A DNA stretch of 64,000 nt from Nonomuraea rhodomycinica (GCF_013363995.1 NZ_JABWGO010000006.1:446462-510461); one strand, 5' to 3'. Shown: positions 17,661-26,851, counted from the stretch's first letter. Notes: generated by a model from the letters alone, not told the origin. Numbers and translations: made by a program.

Positions 17661-18337
17661 GGAGGGCTGAACCGGTAGCCGAATCCGCGCACGGTGTGGA
17701 TGAACACGGGCTCGGCCGGCTTCGGCTCGATCTTCGCGCGCACGCGCTGCACGCAGGCGTCCACCAGACGGGAGTCCGCGACGTGCGTGTGGTCCCACAC
17801 CTCCCGCAGCAGGTAGCGCCGGTTGAGCACCTGGCCGGGGTGGCGGACCAGCTCCAGCAGCAGCCGCAGCTCGGTCGGCGTCAGGTGGATCTCCTTGCCG
17901 GCCAGCGTGACCTTCAGCGCGCCCCGGTCGATCACGAGGTCGCCGAAGGTGATGCGGTCGGAGGCCGCCGACTCGGCGCGGCGCAGGATCGCGCGGATGC
18001 GGGCGTCCAGCACGCGCGGCTCGACGGGCTTGACCACGTAGTCGTCGGCCCCCGCCTCCAGGCCCACCACGATGTCGAGGTCGTCGCCGCGGGCGGTGAG
18101 CAGGATGACGGGGAGCTGGTCGAGCCGGCGGATGCGGCGGCACACCTCGACCCCGTCGATGCCCGGGAGCATGACGTCGAGGATGGCGATCTCGGGCCGG
18201 CGCGACCTGATGTGGTCCAGGCCCTCCTCGCCGGTGGCGTAGGAGGTGACGGAGTGCCCCTGCCGTGTCAGCGCCAGCTCCAGGGCTGTGCGCACGGAGG
18301 CGTCGTCTTCGATGAGGAGGATGCCGGCCACCTGCAC
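17657..18337 (-). CDS. OmpR-family response regulator, AfsQ1-like
   Basis: A 226-residue regulator. The receiver domain has acidic EDD at 10-12, phospho-acceptor Asp54 in ILDVMLPG, and the Thr/Lys switch residues (LLTARGD, DDYVVKP). The C-terminal winged helix has HLTPTELRLLLELVRHPGQV and RLVDACVQRVRAKIE. It is the first gene of the regulator-kinase-lipoprotein operon. Start GTG 18337 is used; an in-frame GTG two codons later is possible. A GTnAC-N6-GTnAC-like site about 40 bp upstream suggests self-regulation. Confidence 0.92.
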   Translation of the reverse strand: MQVAGILLIEDDASVRTALELALTRQGHSVTSYATGEEGLDHIRSRRPEIAILDVMLPGIDGVEVCRRIRRLDQLPVILLTARGDDLDIVVGLEAGADDYVVKPVEPRVLDARIRAILRRAESAASDRITFGDLVIDRGALKVTLAGKEIHLTPTELRLLLELVRHPGQVLNRRYLLREVWDHTHVADSRLVDACVQRVRAKIEPKPAEPVFIHTVRGFGYRFSPP

Positions 18338-18372
18338 ATTATTCGCCCAGGTGAGGGATGCATCAGACGAGC

Positions 18373-18388
18373 GTCATAGAACTGTGAC
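18373..18388. promoter_or_regulatory. AfsQ1-type response-regulator box
   Basis: GTCATAGAACTGTGAC matches the reported AfsQ1 pattern GTnAC-N6-GTnAC at nine of ten half-site positions counting n as free. It lies 36 bp upstream of the regulator start in the divergent intergenic region. Confidence 0.5.
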
Positions 18389-18463
18389 ATCTCACTCACA
18401 CGACCACAAAAAAGACGGGGCACTGTCAGGGCCGCCCCAGCCCCGGGAAAAGGCAGCGTCAGG

Positions 18464-18479
18464 TGTGACGAAAATCACA
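18464..18479. promoter_or_regulatory. Perfect CRP-type site
   Basis: TGTGACGAAAATCACA is an exact TGTGA-N6-TCACA, the consensus for CRP/Rv3676-type regulators. It is centred about 115 bp upstream of the likely GTG start of the transglycosylase-like gene. Confidence 0.7.
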
Positions 18480-18586
18480 TCGTATGGGAAACTCCACGCC
18501 AGGTGGCTGGTGGGGCCAGTGTTGTCCTGCCGAATGTCCCGTTTCGGTTGCGGACCACCCCCCAAGACAGGGCAAGCTCATTGCTC

Positions 18587-19315
18587 GTGAGCCCAGGTCC
18601 GCAGTTGAGTGAGCGCCGCGCCCCCGAAACCCCCCGCTCGGCAAGCCGACCGGCCCGTTCCTCGCGCGTGAGCCCGAAGCGGGTGCTCGGCATCGGCCTG
18701 GCGGCCGTCGTCGTGCTCGGCGGCGGAGGCTTCACCGCCTACCGCGCCGTCCAGAACGCCAACGCGCCCAAGGCGGCCGAGCCTCTGTCGCTCCCCGAGA
18801 TGGGCGCCCTGGCCGGTGGTGACTTCAGCGCCGCCGCCGACCCCAAGACCGACAAGCTCAAGGAGGCCGCGGTCCAGGCGTACCGGGCCGACAAGCTCAA
18901 GGCGTCGCGTTCCGGGGCGAAGACCGGGTTCGACTGGGTCGAGGTCAAGAAGAAGGCCCCGGGCGGCAACGGCTTCCCGCCCGCCAACTTCCCGCCGGGC
19001 AGCACCCCGTCGCCGGGCAGCAACAAGGCCATCGCCCGGAGCATGCTGGCCAGCGCCGGCTTCGGCGCCGACCAGTGGGGCTGCCTCGAACGGCTCTGGC
19101 AGAAGGAGAGCGGCTGGAACGAGCGGGCCATGAACCGCTACTCCGGCGCGTACGGCATCCCGCAGTCCCTGCCCGGCAGCAAGATGGCCTCGGCCGGCGC
19201 CGACTGGCAGACCAACGCGGCCACCCAGATCAAGTGGGGCCTCGGCTACATCAAGGGCCGCTACGGCACGCCGTGCGGGGCCTGGGGACACTCCCAGTCC
19301 ACGGGTTGGTACTGA
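18587..19315 (+). CDS. Transglycosylase-like secreted or membrane-anchored wall protein
   Basis: A 242-residue protein: basic N-terminus, one membrane helix or signal anchor (RVLGIGLAAVVVLGGGGFTA), a Pro/Gly linker (ANFPPGSTPSPGSN), then an SLT/aggregation-promoting-factor-like C-terminal domain (QWGCLERLWQKESGWNERA with catalytic-type Glu, then SGAYGIPQSLPGSKM and IKWGLGYIKGRYGTPCGAW). It probably cleaves or binds glycan strands. GTG 18587 is favoured; in-frame starts exist further upstream to 18503, but that leader looks non-coding. It is divergent from the two-component operon and carries a CRP site, reminiscent of rpfA control in mycobacteria. Confidence 0.82.
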   Translation: MSPGPQLSERRAPETPRSASRPARSSRVSPKRVLGIGLAAVVVLGGGGFTAYRAVQNANAPKAAEPLSLPEMGALAGGDFSAAADPKTDKLKEAAVQAYRADKLKASRSGAKTGFDWVEVKKKAPGGNGFPPANFPPGSTPSPGSNKAIARSMLASAGFGADQWGCLERLWQKESGWNERAMNRYSGAYGIPQSLPGSKMASAGADWQTNAATQIKWGLGYIKGRYGTPCGAWGHSQSTGWY

Positions 19316-19385
19316 CAGGTCATCTTTCCCTCAGCAATCGGCAAGCCGTCGCGTCCGTCCACGCGGGCGGGCGCACGCTGGGCCC

Positions 19386-21383
19386 ATGGCTGTGAAGGTC
19401 AGTGTGATCGTCGATGTCCACAACCCGGGTGATTCGGCCGACGCGTGCCTGCGGTCCGTCCTGGACCAGACGCTGCCCGCCGACGACTACGAAGTGATCT
19501 TCGTGGACGACGGGTCCACCGACGGGATCGCCGAACGGCTCGACACCGTCGCCGCCGTACGCCGCAACGTCCGCGTCCTGCACCTGCCGCACAGCGGCTC
19601 GCCCATGAGGGGACGCAACGTCGGCATCGCGGCGGCCAAGGGCGAGTACGTCTACCTGATGTCCCAGGGCGACCGGCTGGCCCGCGAGGCGCTGGAGCGC
19701 ATGTACGACCGGGCCGTGGAGACGGACGCCGACGTCCTGGTCGGGCGGCTCGCGCGCGACACCGGGCCGCCCATGGGCGCCTTCCAGCAGAGCCGGGCCC
19801 GCGCCGACATCCTGCGCGACCGGCTCTTCTCGCTCCTCACCCCGCACAAGCTCTACCGGCGCGCGTTCCTGGAGCAGCACACCCTCGCCTTCGCCGTGCC
19901 CGGCGGCCAGCTCGCCGAGCAGGCGTTCTCCGTGCGCGCCTACCTGGAGGCCAAGGTCGTCGCCGTCCTGGCCGAGCAGGTCTGCTGTCACCTGGGCGAG
20001 CGGCCCGAGCCCGACGAGGACCCCGCCACGGTCGTGGCGGAGCTGCGCGAGCTGCTCGACGGCATCGACGCCCGCATCGGCGAGGGCCGCCACCGCGACC
20101 GCATGTACGCCTACTGGTTCCGTTCGACCGCGCTGCGCCCGTTCCTCACCAGCAGGTTCGCCGGCTCCTCCATCGACCGCGGCATGCACTTCACGCTGCT
20201 CAGGGAGCTGGTGCTGGAGCGCTTCCCGGAGCGGCTCGACCGCTACCTGCCGGTCCACCTGCGCGCCGTGGCGGCGCTGCTGCGGGCCGGCCGGCTCGAC
20301 CAGCTCGTCCTGCTCGCCAACTCCACCCGCCGCGCGGGCCTGGGCGCCGATCTGACCGAGGTCCGCTGGGACGGGCAGGTGCTCGTGCTCGGGCTCACCG
20401 TGGAGGTGCTGAGCGGCGACGGCCGGCCCACCGTCTTCCGCGCCGACGGCGACCGGCTGCACTGGATCCCGCCCCGCTCGCTCGACACCACGCTGCTGCC
20501 GGACGGCGTCACCGACGTCACCCAGGCGGTCGAGCGGGCCCGCATCGAGGTCTACGTCCGGCACTCGGAGACGGGCGTCATCCACTTCCTGCCCGTGGCG
20601 TACCGGGTGGAGCGCGTCCAGGACGGGCGCCGCCACATCCGGGTGCGCATCGTCGGCGAGGCCCGCGTGGACGCCACCGAGGCCGCCATGGGCCGGCCGC
20701 TGCGCTCCGGCCAGTGGGAGGTCCACGTCCGCATGTACGGCGGCGCGCACCAGGCCCGCAGCCGCGTGCGCCGCTCCGAGGGCCCGCTCAACTGCCTGGG
20801 CGTGCTGGCCGAGCGGCCGAGGACGCGCCTGGTGGTGCCCTGCTGGACCGACGAGGGCGAGCTGGGCCTGGCCGTCGAGCCGCGCTCGTTCGCCGAGTCC
20901 ATCGCGCTGGTCTCGCCGGGCGTCACCGTCAGACGGCAGGAAGGCCACCTGTACGTCGTGCTGCCGGTGCCGTACGTGCCGCCGAGCGGCGGGCCGCCGC
21001 TGGAGCTGGTGCTGCGCGGCACCGGGCGCCGGGAGCGCGAGGTGAGCGCGCCCGCCCTCGTCGAGCCGGGCCTGGCCGGCCGCATCGCCGGCCAGCTCGT
21101 GGCCAAGCTGCCGATCCGGCGGATGTTCGCGCCGCCGGACGTGCTCGGGCCGGGCCGGTGGCTGCCGTCGCTGCGCACCGCCGAGGAGGAGGTGGGGCTG
21201 CGGTTCGGGCTGGAGATCCGGCGGGGCGCCGTCATGGTGCGCCCCACCGCCGCCGTGGACCCGGCCCGCCGCTCGCCGCTCGGCCGCGACACGGCCCTGC
21301 ACCGGATCGGCCGGCGCCTGCCGGGCGCCCGCCACCTCGTACGGCTGGCACGCGCGGGCAGGCACCGCTACCTGAAGGACTGA
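19386..21383 (+). CDS. Family 2 glycosyltransferase with long C-terminal extension
   Basis: 665 residues. The GT-A catalytic domain occupies about the first 230: VKVSVIVDVHNPGDSADACLR, the UDP-binding DDGSTDG at 41-47, GRNVGIAAAKGEYVYLMSQGD with the metal-binding acidic residue, and HKLYRRAFL. The remaining 430 residues have beta-rich repeats like the TarS/TagF-linked domains of teichoic-acid glycosyltransferases. It has no signal or membrane segment. A role in glycosylating a wall polymer is inferred. It is a single gene with short spacers on both sides, so a separate promoter in 19316-19385 is likely. Confidence 0.85.
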   Translation: MAVKVSVIVDVHNPGDSADACLRSVLDQTLPADDYEVIFVDDGSTDGIAERLDTVAAVRRNVRVLHLPHSGSPMRGRNVGIAAAKGEYVYLMSQGDRLAREALERMYDRAVETDADVLVGRLARDTGPPMGAFQQSRARADILRDRLFSLLTPHKLYRRAFLEQHTLAFAVPGGQLAEQAFSVRAYLEAKVVAVLAEQVCCHLGERPEPDEDPATVVAELRELLDGIDARIGEGRHRDRMYAYWFRSTALRPFLTSRFAGSSIDRGMHFTLLRELVLERFPERLDRYLPVHLRAVAALLRAGRLDQLVLLANSTRRAGLGADLTEVRWDGQVLVLGLTVEVLSGDGRPTVFRADGDRLHWIPPRSLDTTLLPDGVTDVTQAVERARIEVYVRHSETGVIHFLPVAYRVERVQDGRRHIRVRIVGEARVDATEAAMGRPLRSGQWEVHVRMYGGAHQARSRVRRSEGPLNCLGVLAERPRTRLVVPCWTDEGELGLAVEPRSFAESIALVSPGVTVRRQEGHLYVVLPVPYVPPSGGPPLELVLRGTGRREREVSAPALVEPGLAGRIAGQLVAKLPIRRMFAPPDVLGPGRWLPSLRTAEEEVGLRFGLEIRRGAVMVRPTAAVDPARRSPLGRDTALHRIGRRLPGARHLVRLARAGRHRYLKD

Positions 21384-21407
21384 CGCCGGTACCGGGAGGA
21401 CCGGCGC

Positions 21408-22571
21408 CTACCGGCCGGTCCACTCCTCCAGCTCGGCGAAGGCGTCGCGGAAGGCCGGCAGCATCGGCCTGAGCCGGTCCGGGTAGACGTCCACCAGGCT
21501 GTCGAGGTGGTTGCCGCCCTCCACCCGGTGGTAGCGGAAGGGCCGGTGCGGGCCGACCATCCGCGCGTACACGTCGGAGTCGCGCTCGATGGGCAGCAGC
21601 GAGTCGAGCGTGCCGTGCAGCGTGATCAGCGGCTTCGTGATGCGTCCGGTCAGCGCGATCCTCGCGACCGCCGCGTAGGGACGGCGCGCGTCGTAGTCGT
21701 AGTCGGCCGCGGCGCCGTCGTAGGACGGGTCGAGCTCCTTCTGGTAGAGCTGCTGGGTGAGCTCCCAGTAGTACTGCCGGTGGAACGGCCACAGGAACTC
21801 CGACCCGGCCGCGAAGCCCGCCTGCCGCACGCCGGCCTCGTCCGGGTACGCCTTGAGCGCCTGCGGCAGGTAGTTCAGCAGGTTGTCGCCCTTGACCCGC
21901 CAGAGCGTGCCCTCCCAGTCCACGCCGCCGTCGTAGAGCCATCCGCGGTTCTCCAGCTGCCACCTGACCAGGTAGCCGCCGTTGGAGATGCCGGCCATGT
22001 ACGTGCGCCTCGGGGCCCGGCCGTACCGCTGGGCGGCGACGGCCTTGGCGGCGATGGTGAGCTGGGTGACCCGCTCGTTCCACTCGGCGATGGCGTCGCC
22101 GGGGCGCCGGCCGTCGGTGTGGAAGTTCAGGCCGGTGTTGCCTTTGTCGGTGGAGGCGAAGGCGTAGCCCTTGGCCAGCACCCAGTCCGAGATCGTGAAG
22201 TCGTTGGCGTACTGCTCCCGGTTGCCCGGCGTGCCGGCGACGACGAGGCCGCCGTTCCAGTGCTCGGGGAGCCTGATGACGAACTGGGCGTCGTGGTTCC
22301 AGCCGTGGGTGGCGTTGGTGGTGGAGGTGTCGGGGAAGTAGCCGTCGATCTGGACGCCGGGGACACCGGTGGGGTTCACCGTGGCGGCCGAGTGCAGGCC
22401 GGCCCAGTCGGCCGGGTCGGTGTGCCCGGTGCGGGCGGTGCCGGCGGTGGTGAGGTCGTCCAGCTCGGCCGTGACGGCGCGCTCGGCGCCCGGCACGGTC
22501 AGCGGCCCGGCCTGGGCCGCGGCGGGTAAGGGCGTGAGCAGGCTCGCGACGAGGGTGAGGGCGACGAGCAT
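21408..22571 (-). CDS. Secreted alpha/beta hydrolase, 3-hydroxybutyrate-oligomer-hydrolase-like
   Basis: A 387-residue exported hydrolase. The signal peptide is short (MLVALTLVASLLTPLPAAAQA) and oddly lacks any basic residue. The mature part has the nucleophile elbow GISNGG (Ser196), an oxyanion region GGLVVAGTPGN and a late His in VEGGNHLDSL. Family resemblance is to the 3HB-oligomer hydrolase/tannase-like group. Its ATG overlaps the stop of the upstream hydrolase (ATGA), so it is the last gene of the operon. The substrate assignment rests mainly on co-operonic 3-hydroxybutyrate dehydrogenase and is inference. Confidence 0.78.
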   Translation of the reverse strand: MLVALTLVASLLTPLPAAAQAGPLTVPGAERAVTAELDDLTTAGTARTGHTDPADWAGLHSAATVNPTGVPGVQIDGYFPDTSTTNATHGWNHDAQFVIRLPEHWNGGLVVAGTPGNREQYANDFTISDWVLAKGYAFASTDKGNTGLNFHTDGRRPGDAIAEWNERVTQLTIAAKAVAAQRYGRAPRRTYMAGISNGGYLVRWQLENRGWLYDGGVDWEGTLWRVKGDNLLNYLPQALKAYPDEAGVRQAGFAAGSEFLWPFHRQYYWELTQQLYQKELDPSYDGAAADYDYDARRPYAAVARIALTGRITKPLITLHGTLDSLLPIERDSDVYARMVGPHRPFRYHRVEGGNHLDSLVDVYPDRLRPMLPAFRDAFAELEEWTGR

Positions 22572-23593
22572 CAGTTCTCCAGGAGGTGCCGGGCCAGCAG
22601 GCGCCGGAAGTCGTCGGGGCGTTCCAGGTGGGGGCTGTGGCCGCACTTGTCCAGCACCGCCTCGTGGTACGGGCCGTAGCGGTCCAGCACGGCCCGGGTC
22701 TGGGCGACCATGGGCTGCGCGGGGGTGCCGGGGGAGCCGGGCACCACGCCGATGGCGCCCAGGTGGGCCAGGTCGAACAGGGACGTGTCGGAGACGATCA
22801 CGTCGTCGGCGCCGCGGATCCACAGGACGGGCGGCTTGGGGGTGATCTCGTGCAGGTCGTCCAGGCGGAAGCGGGTCGGCGCCAGCGCGTTGAGCACGCC
22901 GCGCCGGCCGGGCGCGACGCCGGGCCAGGCGGGCGAGGTGGCGGCGTCGCCCGGGTAGTGGTCGTCGCCGACCCGGGTGGTGAGCATGGCGGCGACGTAG
23001 CGGTCCTCGTCGTCCACCGGGCTCACCACGTACGTGGAGCGGAACACCGAGCGCGGCGAGGCCGGGTCCTCGTCCGACAGGTCGCCGCCCTTCAGCCGGG
23101 CCACGAACTCCGGGTTGACCGCGCCCGCGCCCGACCCGGCACCGTCCGGATGGGTCAGCCGGCCGTCCGGGCCCTCGGTGCCGCCGAAGCCGTACGGCGA
23201 GACGGGGTTGACCAGCGTGACGGACCGCACGGCCGCGGGCCGCTCGCGCAGCATCTGCAGCACGATCCCGCCGCCCATGCTCCAGCCGACGAGGTGGACG
23301 GCGGGCAGCTCCAGGGCGTCCACCAGCTCCAGCAGGTCGTCGGAGAAGTCCCGCAGGCCCCGGGTGGCGTCGATCGGCTCCGGGTCGGTCCCGCCGAAGC
23401 CGCGCAGGTCCACCGCGATCGGGCGCAGGCCGTCCGGCAGCGCGGCCATGCTCGTGTGCCAGAACGCCGAGGAGGAGACGTTGCCGTGGACGAACAGCAC
23501 CGGCGCGCCGCCGCGGCCCTCGACGGTGACGACGTGCTGGGTGAGCCGCGGCGTGGTGATCCGCGTGGAGACGAACGCCGGCGGGGTGCTCAC
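22571..23593 (-). CDS. Cytosolic alpha/beta hydrolase
   Basis: 340 residues with no signal peptide. Elements seen: oxyanion HGNVSSSAFW, nucleophile elbow GWSMGG (Ser105), acid region LWIRGADDVIVSD and the catalytic His in CGHSPHLERP. GTG 23593 overlaps the transporter stop (GTGA) and its own stop overlaps the next ATG, so translation is coupled along the operon. It probably hydrolyses an imported ester or oligomer inside the cell, complementing the secreted hydrolase; that role is inferred from context. Confidence 0.85.
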   Translation of the reverse strand: MSTPPAFVSTRITTPRLTQHVVTVEGRGGAPVLFVHGNVSSSAFWHTSMAALPDGLRPIAVDLRGFGGTDPEPIDATRGLRDFSDDLLELVDALELPAVHLVGWSMGGGIVLQMLRERPAAVRSVTLVNPVSPYGFGGTEGPDGRLTHPDGAGSGAGAVNPEFVARLKGGDLSDEDPASPRSVFRSTYVVSPVDDEDRYVAAMLTTRVGDDHYPGDAATSPAWPGVAPGRRGVLNALAPTRFRLDDLHEITPKPPVLWIRGADDVIVSDTSLFDLAHLGAIGVVPGSPGTPAQPMVAQTRAVLDRYGPYHEAVLDKCGHSPHLERPDDFRRLLARHLLEN

Positions 23594-24861
23594 GCGCGCA
23601 CCTTCTCGGCGAGGTCGCGGCCCTGGGTCTCGCGGGCGGCGAAGACGGCGACGAGGGTGAGGACGGCCGCCGCGCCGAGGTAGACGGAGATCGGCAGGCT
23701 GCTGCCGAAGTCCTTGAGCAGGGCCACCGCGATGATCGGGGCCAGCGCGCCGGCCACGATCGCCGAGAGCTGCGCGCCGATCGACACGCCCGTGTACCTC
23801 ATCCGCGTGCCGAACAGCTCGGAGAAGAAGGCCGCCTGCGGGCCGTACATCATGCCGTGGAAGAGCAGCCCGACCGTGACGGCCAGCGTGATCGCCAGGA
23901 AGTTGCCGGTGTCCACGAGCGGGAAGAACGCGAAGATCCACACCCCGATCCCGGCCGCGCCGGCCAGGTAGATCGGGCGGCGGCCCAGCCGGTCCGACAG
24001 CGCGCCCCACATCGGGATCGTGACGAAGTGGATGGCCGAGGCGATCAGCACCGCGTTGAGCACGGTCGAGTTCGCGAGGCCGGTGGTCTTGGCGTAGGTG
24101 ATGACGAAGACCGTGAGCAGGTAGAAGGAGATGTTCTCCGCCAGCCGCGCGCCGATGGCGATGAGCACGTCGCGCCAGTGGTGGCGCAGCACGCCGACGA
24201 TCGGCGCGGTCGGCTCGGGCTCGGCCTGCTGGAAGACCGGCGACTCGGTGATCGACAGCCGGATCCACAGCCCGATCAGCACCAGCACGCCCGACAGCAG
24301 GAACGGCACCCGCCAGCCCCAGCTCAGGAACGCCGCGTCCGACTGCGTGGCGGCCAGGATCGCCAGCACGCCGGTCGCCAGCAGGTTGCCGCCGGGCGCG
24401 CCCGCCTGCGGCCAGGAGGCCCAGAAGCCGCGGCGTTCGGCGTCGCCGTGCTCGGAGACGATCAGGACCGCGCCGCCCCACTCGCCGCCGAGCGCGAAGC
24501 CCTGCACCAGCCGCAGCGTCGTGAGCAGCAGCGGCGCGGCGGCGCCGACGCTCACGTACGTGGGCAGGCAGCCGATGAGGAACGTGGCCGCGCCCATCAT
24601 GAGCAGGCTGACCACCAGGAGGGTCTTGCGGCCGACCCGGTCGCCGAAGTGACCGAAGACCAGGCCGCCGAGGGGGCGGGCGACGAACCCGACGGCGTAG
24701 GTGAGGAACGCGAGGAGGGTGCCGGTCAGCGGATCGGCCTCGGGGAAGAACAGCTTGTTGAACACGAGGGCGGCTGCCGAGCCGTACAGGAAGAAGTCGT
24801 ACCACTCGATGGTGGTGCCGATCAGGCTGGCGCCGACGACCTTCTTGATGGAAGTGGCCAT
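23590..24861 (-). CDS. MFS transporter, metabolite:H+ symporter (MHS/ShiA-like)
   Basis: A 423-residue transporter with 12 predicted helices. The opening (ASLIGTTIEWYDFFLYGSAA), GHFGDRVGRKTLL in the first cytoplasmic loop and RLVQGFALGGEWGGAVL are the signature of the MHS family, which imports small organic acids or osmolytes with protons. Genes around it suggest 3-hydroxybutyrate or a related hydroxy-acid as cargo (inference). There is a 54-bp gap from the regulator, then coupled stops and starts downstream. Confidence 0.9.
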   Translation of the reverse strand: MATSIKKVVGASLIGTTIEWYDFFLYGSAAALVFNKLFFPEADPLTGTLLAFLTYAVGFVARPLGGLVFGHFGDRVGRKTLLVVSLLMMGAATFLIGCLPTYVSVGAAAPLLLTTLRLVQGFALGGEWGGAVLIVSEHGDAERRGFWASWPQAGAPGGNLLATGVLAILAATQSDAAFLSWGWRVPFLLSGVLVLIGLWIRLSITESPVFQQAEPEPTAPIVGVLRHHWRDVLIAIGARLAENISFYLLTVFVITYAKTTGLANSTVLNAVLIASAIHFVTIPMWGALSDRLGRRPIYLAGAAGIGVWIFAFFPLVDTGNFLAITLAVTVGLLFHGMMYGPQAAFFSELFGTRMRYTGVSIGAQLSAIVAGALAPIIAVALLKDFGSSLPISVYLGAAAVLTLVAVFAARETQGRDLAEKVRA

Positions 24862-24915
24862 GCCGTCACGCTAGGGAGTGACGGGGGTCACTCATATGGG
24901 GGCGAAGCCCACAGT

Positions 24916-26844
24916 CTACGGCTGTGATGTGTGGCCGAGGCGGTGCAGGCGGAGCGCGAGCTGGATCTCCAGGGCCCGCTCCGGGTCGGACCAGCCCTCG
25001 CCGAGGAGCTTGCCGATGCGGTCGAGGCGCTGGGTGACCGTGTTGACGTGGATGTGCATGGCCTCGGCCGTACGGGAGGGTGAGCCGCCGGTGCCGAAGT
25101 AGGCGGCGAGCGTGGCGGCCAGCGCGGTGCCCCGGCGGGCGTCGTAGTCGACGACCGGGCCGAGCACCGAGCCGACGAAGCCGCGCACGTCGCGGCCCTC
25201 GCCGATGAGCAGGCCGACGAAGCCCAGCTCGGCGGCGCTCGCGCCGTCGCCGGCCCGGCCCAGCGCGACCAGCGCCTCCGCGCACCGCCGCGCCTCCCGG
25301 TAGGCCGCCGCGACGACGCCCGCCCGCACGGCCCCGCCGCCCGCTCCGTCCGCTCCCGTGCCGCCGCCCGCTCCCGTGCCGCCGTCCGCTCCCGTGCCGT
25401 CGGCGCGGGAGGCGCCGGCCGTGGCGGGGGAGCCCAGCGAGGCGCTCAGCTCGGCGGCGACGCGCTGCGCGAGCGCCCCCGCGTCCTCGCCGGGCAGCAG
25501 CAGCACGACCTCGCCCGCCCGGCCGGCGGCCAGCCCGCGCCGCACCGCGGCCTGCGACGACGCCCAGAACGCGGCCCGCTCCCGCTGCCCGTCGTGCCGC
25601 GCCACCACGACCACGTGCGGCGCCCTCAGGTCGACGCCCAGCCGCCGCGCGCGGTCCGCGAGGCCGGGCGTCTCCGGGCGGGAGATCAGGTCGTCCAGCA
25701 GCTCGCCCCGCACCCGTCCCTCGGCCTCGGCCACGCTCCGGCGGAACAGCAGCAGCAGCGCGCACACCAGCGCCGCCCGCTCCAGGATCCGCTCGTCGGC
25801 GTCGTCGCTGCGCAGCACCAGCGTGCACAGCGGCTCCCCGCCGACGTCCACCGACGCGATCCGCAGATCGCCCCTGCGCACCGTACGGCCCAGCGCCCGC
25901 GACGCCTGCGCGGCCTCGAACACGCCCGCGTCCAGCTCGCCCACCGCGCCGTCGAGCGGCCCGGCGATGGGCCGGCCCAGGTCGTCGAGCACGGCCAGCG
26001 ACCCGCCCAGCACGTCGGTCACGACGGCCGCCACGTCCTCGATGCCGCCGCCCCGCAGCACCACCGAGGTCATCCGGTCGTGCGCGAGCGCGGCCCGCTC
26101 CACCGCCTCGGCGTGCGCGCGGGCGGTGCGGTGGGCGGTGGACAGCTCCTCCAGCGCGTTGCGCGTCTCCTGGAGCAGCCGGGCGTTGTCGATGGCGACC
26201 GCCGCGTGCGCCGCCAGGCTCGCCAGCAGCGACACCTCCTCCTGGTGGAACGGCCGGGCGCTGCGGTCGGCGGCCATCAGCACGCCGATCACCCGTTGCC
26301 CCAGCCGCAGCGGAACGCCGAGGATCGCGACGAGCCCCTCCTCCTGGACGGCCTCGTCGATGTGGTCCTTGTGGCGGAACCTGGCGTCGGCGAAGTAGTC
26401 GGCCGTCGCGTACGGGGTGGCCGACTGCGCCACCAGCCCGCCGAGCCCGGCGCCCATGGCCAGCCGCAGCGCCCGGAACTTCGCCGAGATCGACCCGTCG
26501 GTGACCCGCATGTAGGTGTCGCCCCGCTCGGGGTCGTGCAGGGTCATGTACGCCGTGTCGGTGGCCAGGAGCTGCCTGGCCCGGTGGACGATCGCCTCCA
26601 GCACCGCGTCGAGGTCGCGCAGCGCGGCCAGGTCGCCGGCCGTGTCGTACAGGGCGGACAGCTCCGCCTCGCGCCTGGCCCGCCGCCTCAGCAGCGCGCG
26701 CACCTTGAGCGCCTCGACCTTGGCGCGTTCGAGCTCCTCGATCGTCGCCGCGTCGGCCCCGGCCGCCCGCGCCTCGATGATCGGCCCCTCGAACTCCACC
26801 GCCGAGGCCTCACGCCCCAGCAGCTCCAGGTAGCGGGTGATCAT
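24916..26844 (-). CDS. GAF-domain PucR/CdaR-family transcriptional regulator
   Basis: 642 residues. An N-terminal helical segment is followed by a GAF sensor domain (about 85-235, with TAYMTLHDPERGDTYMRV and VGVLMAADRSARPFHQEE), a middle region, and the C-terminal PucR helix-turn-helix (LAATLAAYFGTGGSPSRTAE, then HVNTVTQRLDRIGKLLG). A Gly/Ala/Asp-rich insertion near residues 480-505 is encoded by three copies of an 18-bp repeat around 25346-25400. It lies 7 bp after the dehydrogenase gene inside the operon, so it probably senses the substrate and controls its own operon. Confidence 0.88.
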   Translation of the reverse strand: MITRYLELLGREASAVEFEGPIIEARAAGADAATIEELERAKVEALKVRALLRRRARREAELSALYDTAGDLAALRDLDAVLEAIVHRARQLLATDTAYMTLHDPERGDTYMRVTDGSISAKFRALRLAMGAGLGGLVAQSATPYATADYFADARFRHKDHIDEAVQEEGLVAILGVPLRLGQRVIGVLMAADRSARPFHQEEVSLLASLAAHAAVAIDNARLLQETRNALEELSTAHRTARAHAEAVERAALAHDRMTSVVLRGGGIEDVAAVVTDVLGGSLAVLDDLGRPIAGPLDGAVGELDAGVFEAAQASRALGRTVRRGDLRIASVDVGGEPLCTLVLRSDDADERILERAALVCALLLLFRRSVAEAEGRVRGELLDDLISRPETPGLADRARRLGVDLRAPHVVVVARHDGQRERAAFWASSQAAVRRGLAAGRAGEVVLLLPGEDAGALAQRVAAELSASLGSPATAGASRADGTGADGGTGAGGGTGADGAGGGAVRAGVVAAAYREARRCAEALVALGRAGDGASAAELGFVGLLIGEGRDVRGFVGSVLGPVVDYDARRGTALAATLAAYFGTGGSPSRTAEAMHIHVNTVTQRLDRIGKLLGEGWSDPERALEIQLALRLHRLGHTSQP

Positions 26845-26851
26845 AGGCGCG

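Noticed and set aside
16624..18143. Extended frames running across the kinase and regulator genes
   Set aside because: Upstream extensions of the kinase and lipoprotein frames are Arg/Pro-rich shadows; ATGA overlaps mark the true starts.
18480..18586. ydaO-type c-di-AMP riboswitch before the wall-lytic gene, as in streptomycete rpf genes
   Set aside because: The leader is only about 100 nt and lacks the conserved ydaO core segments.
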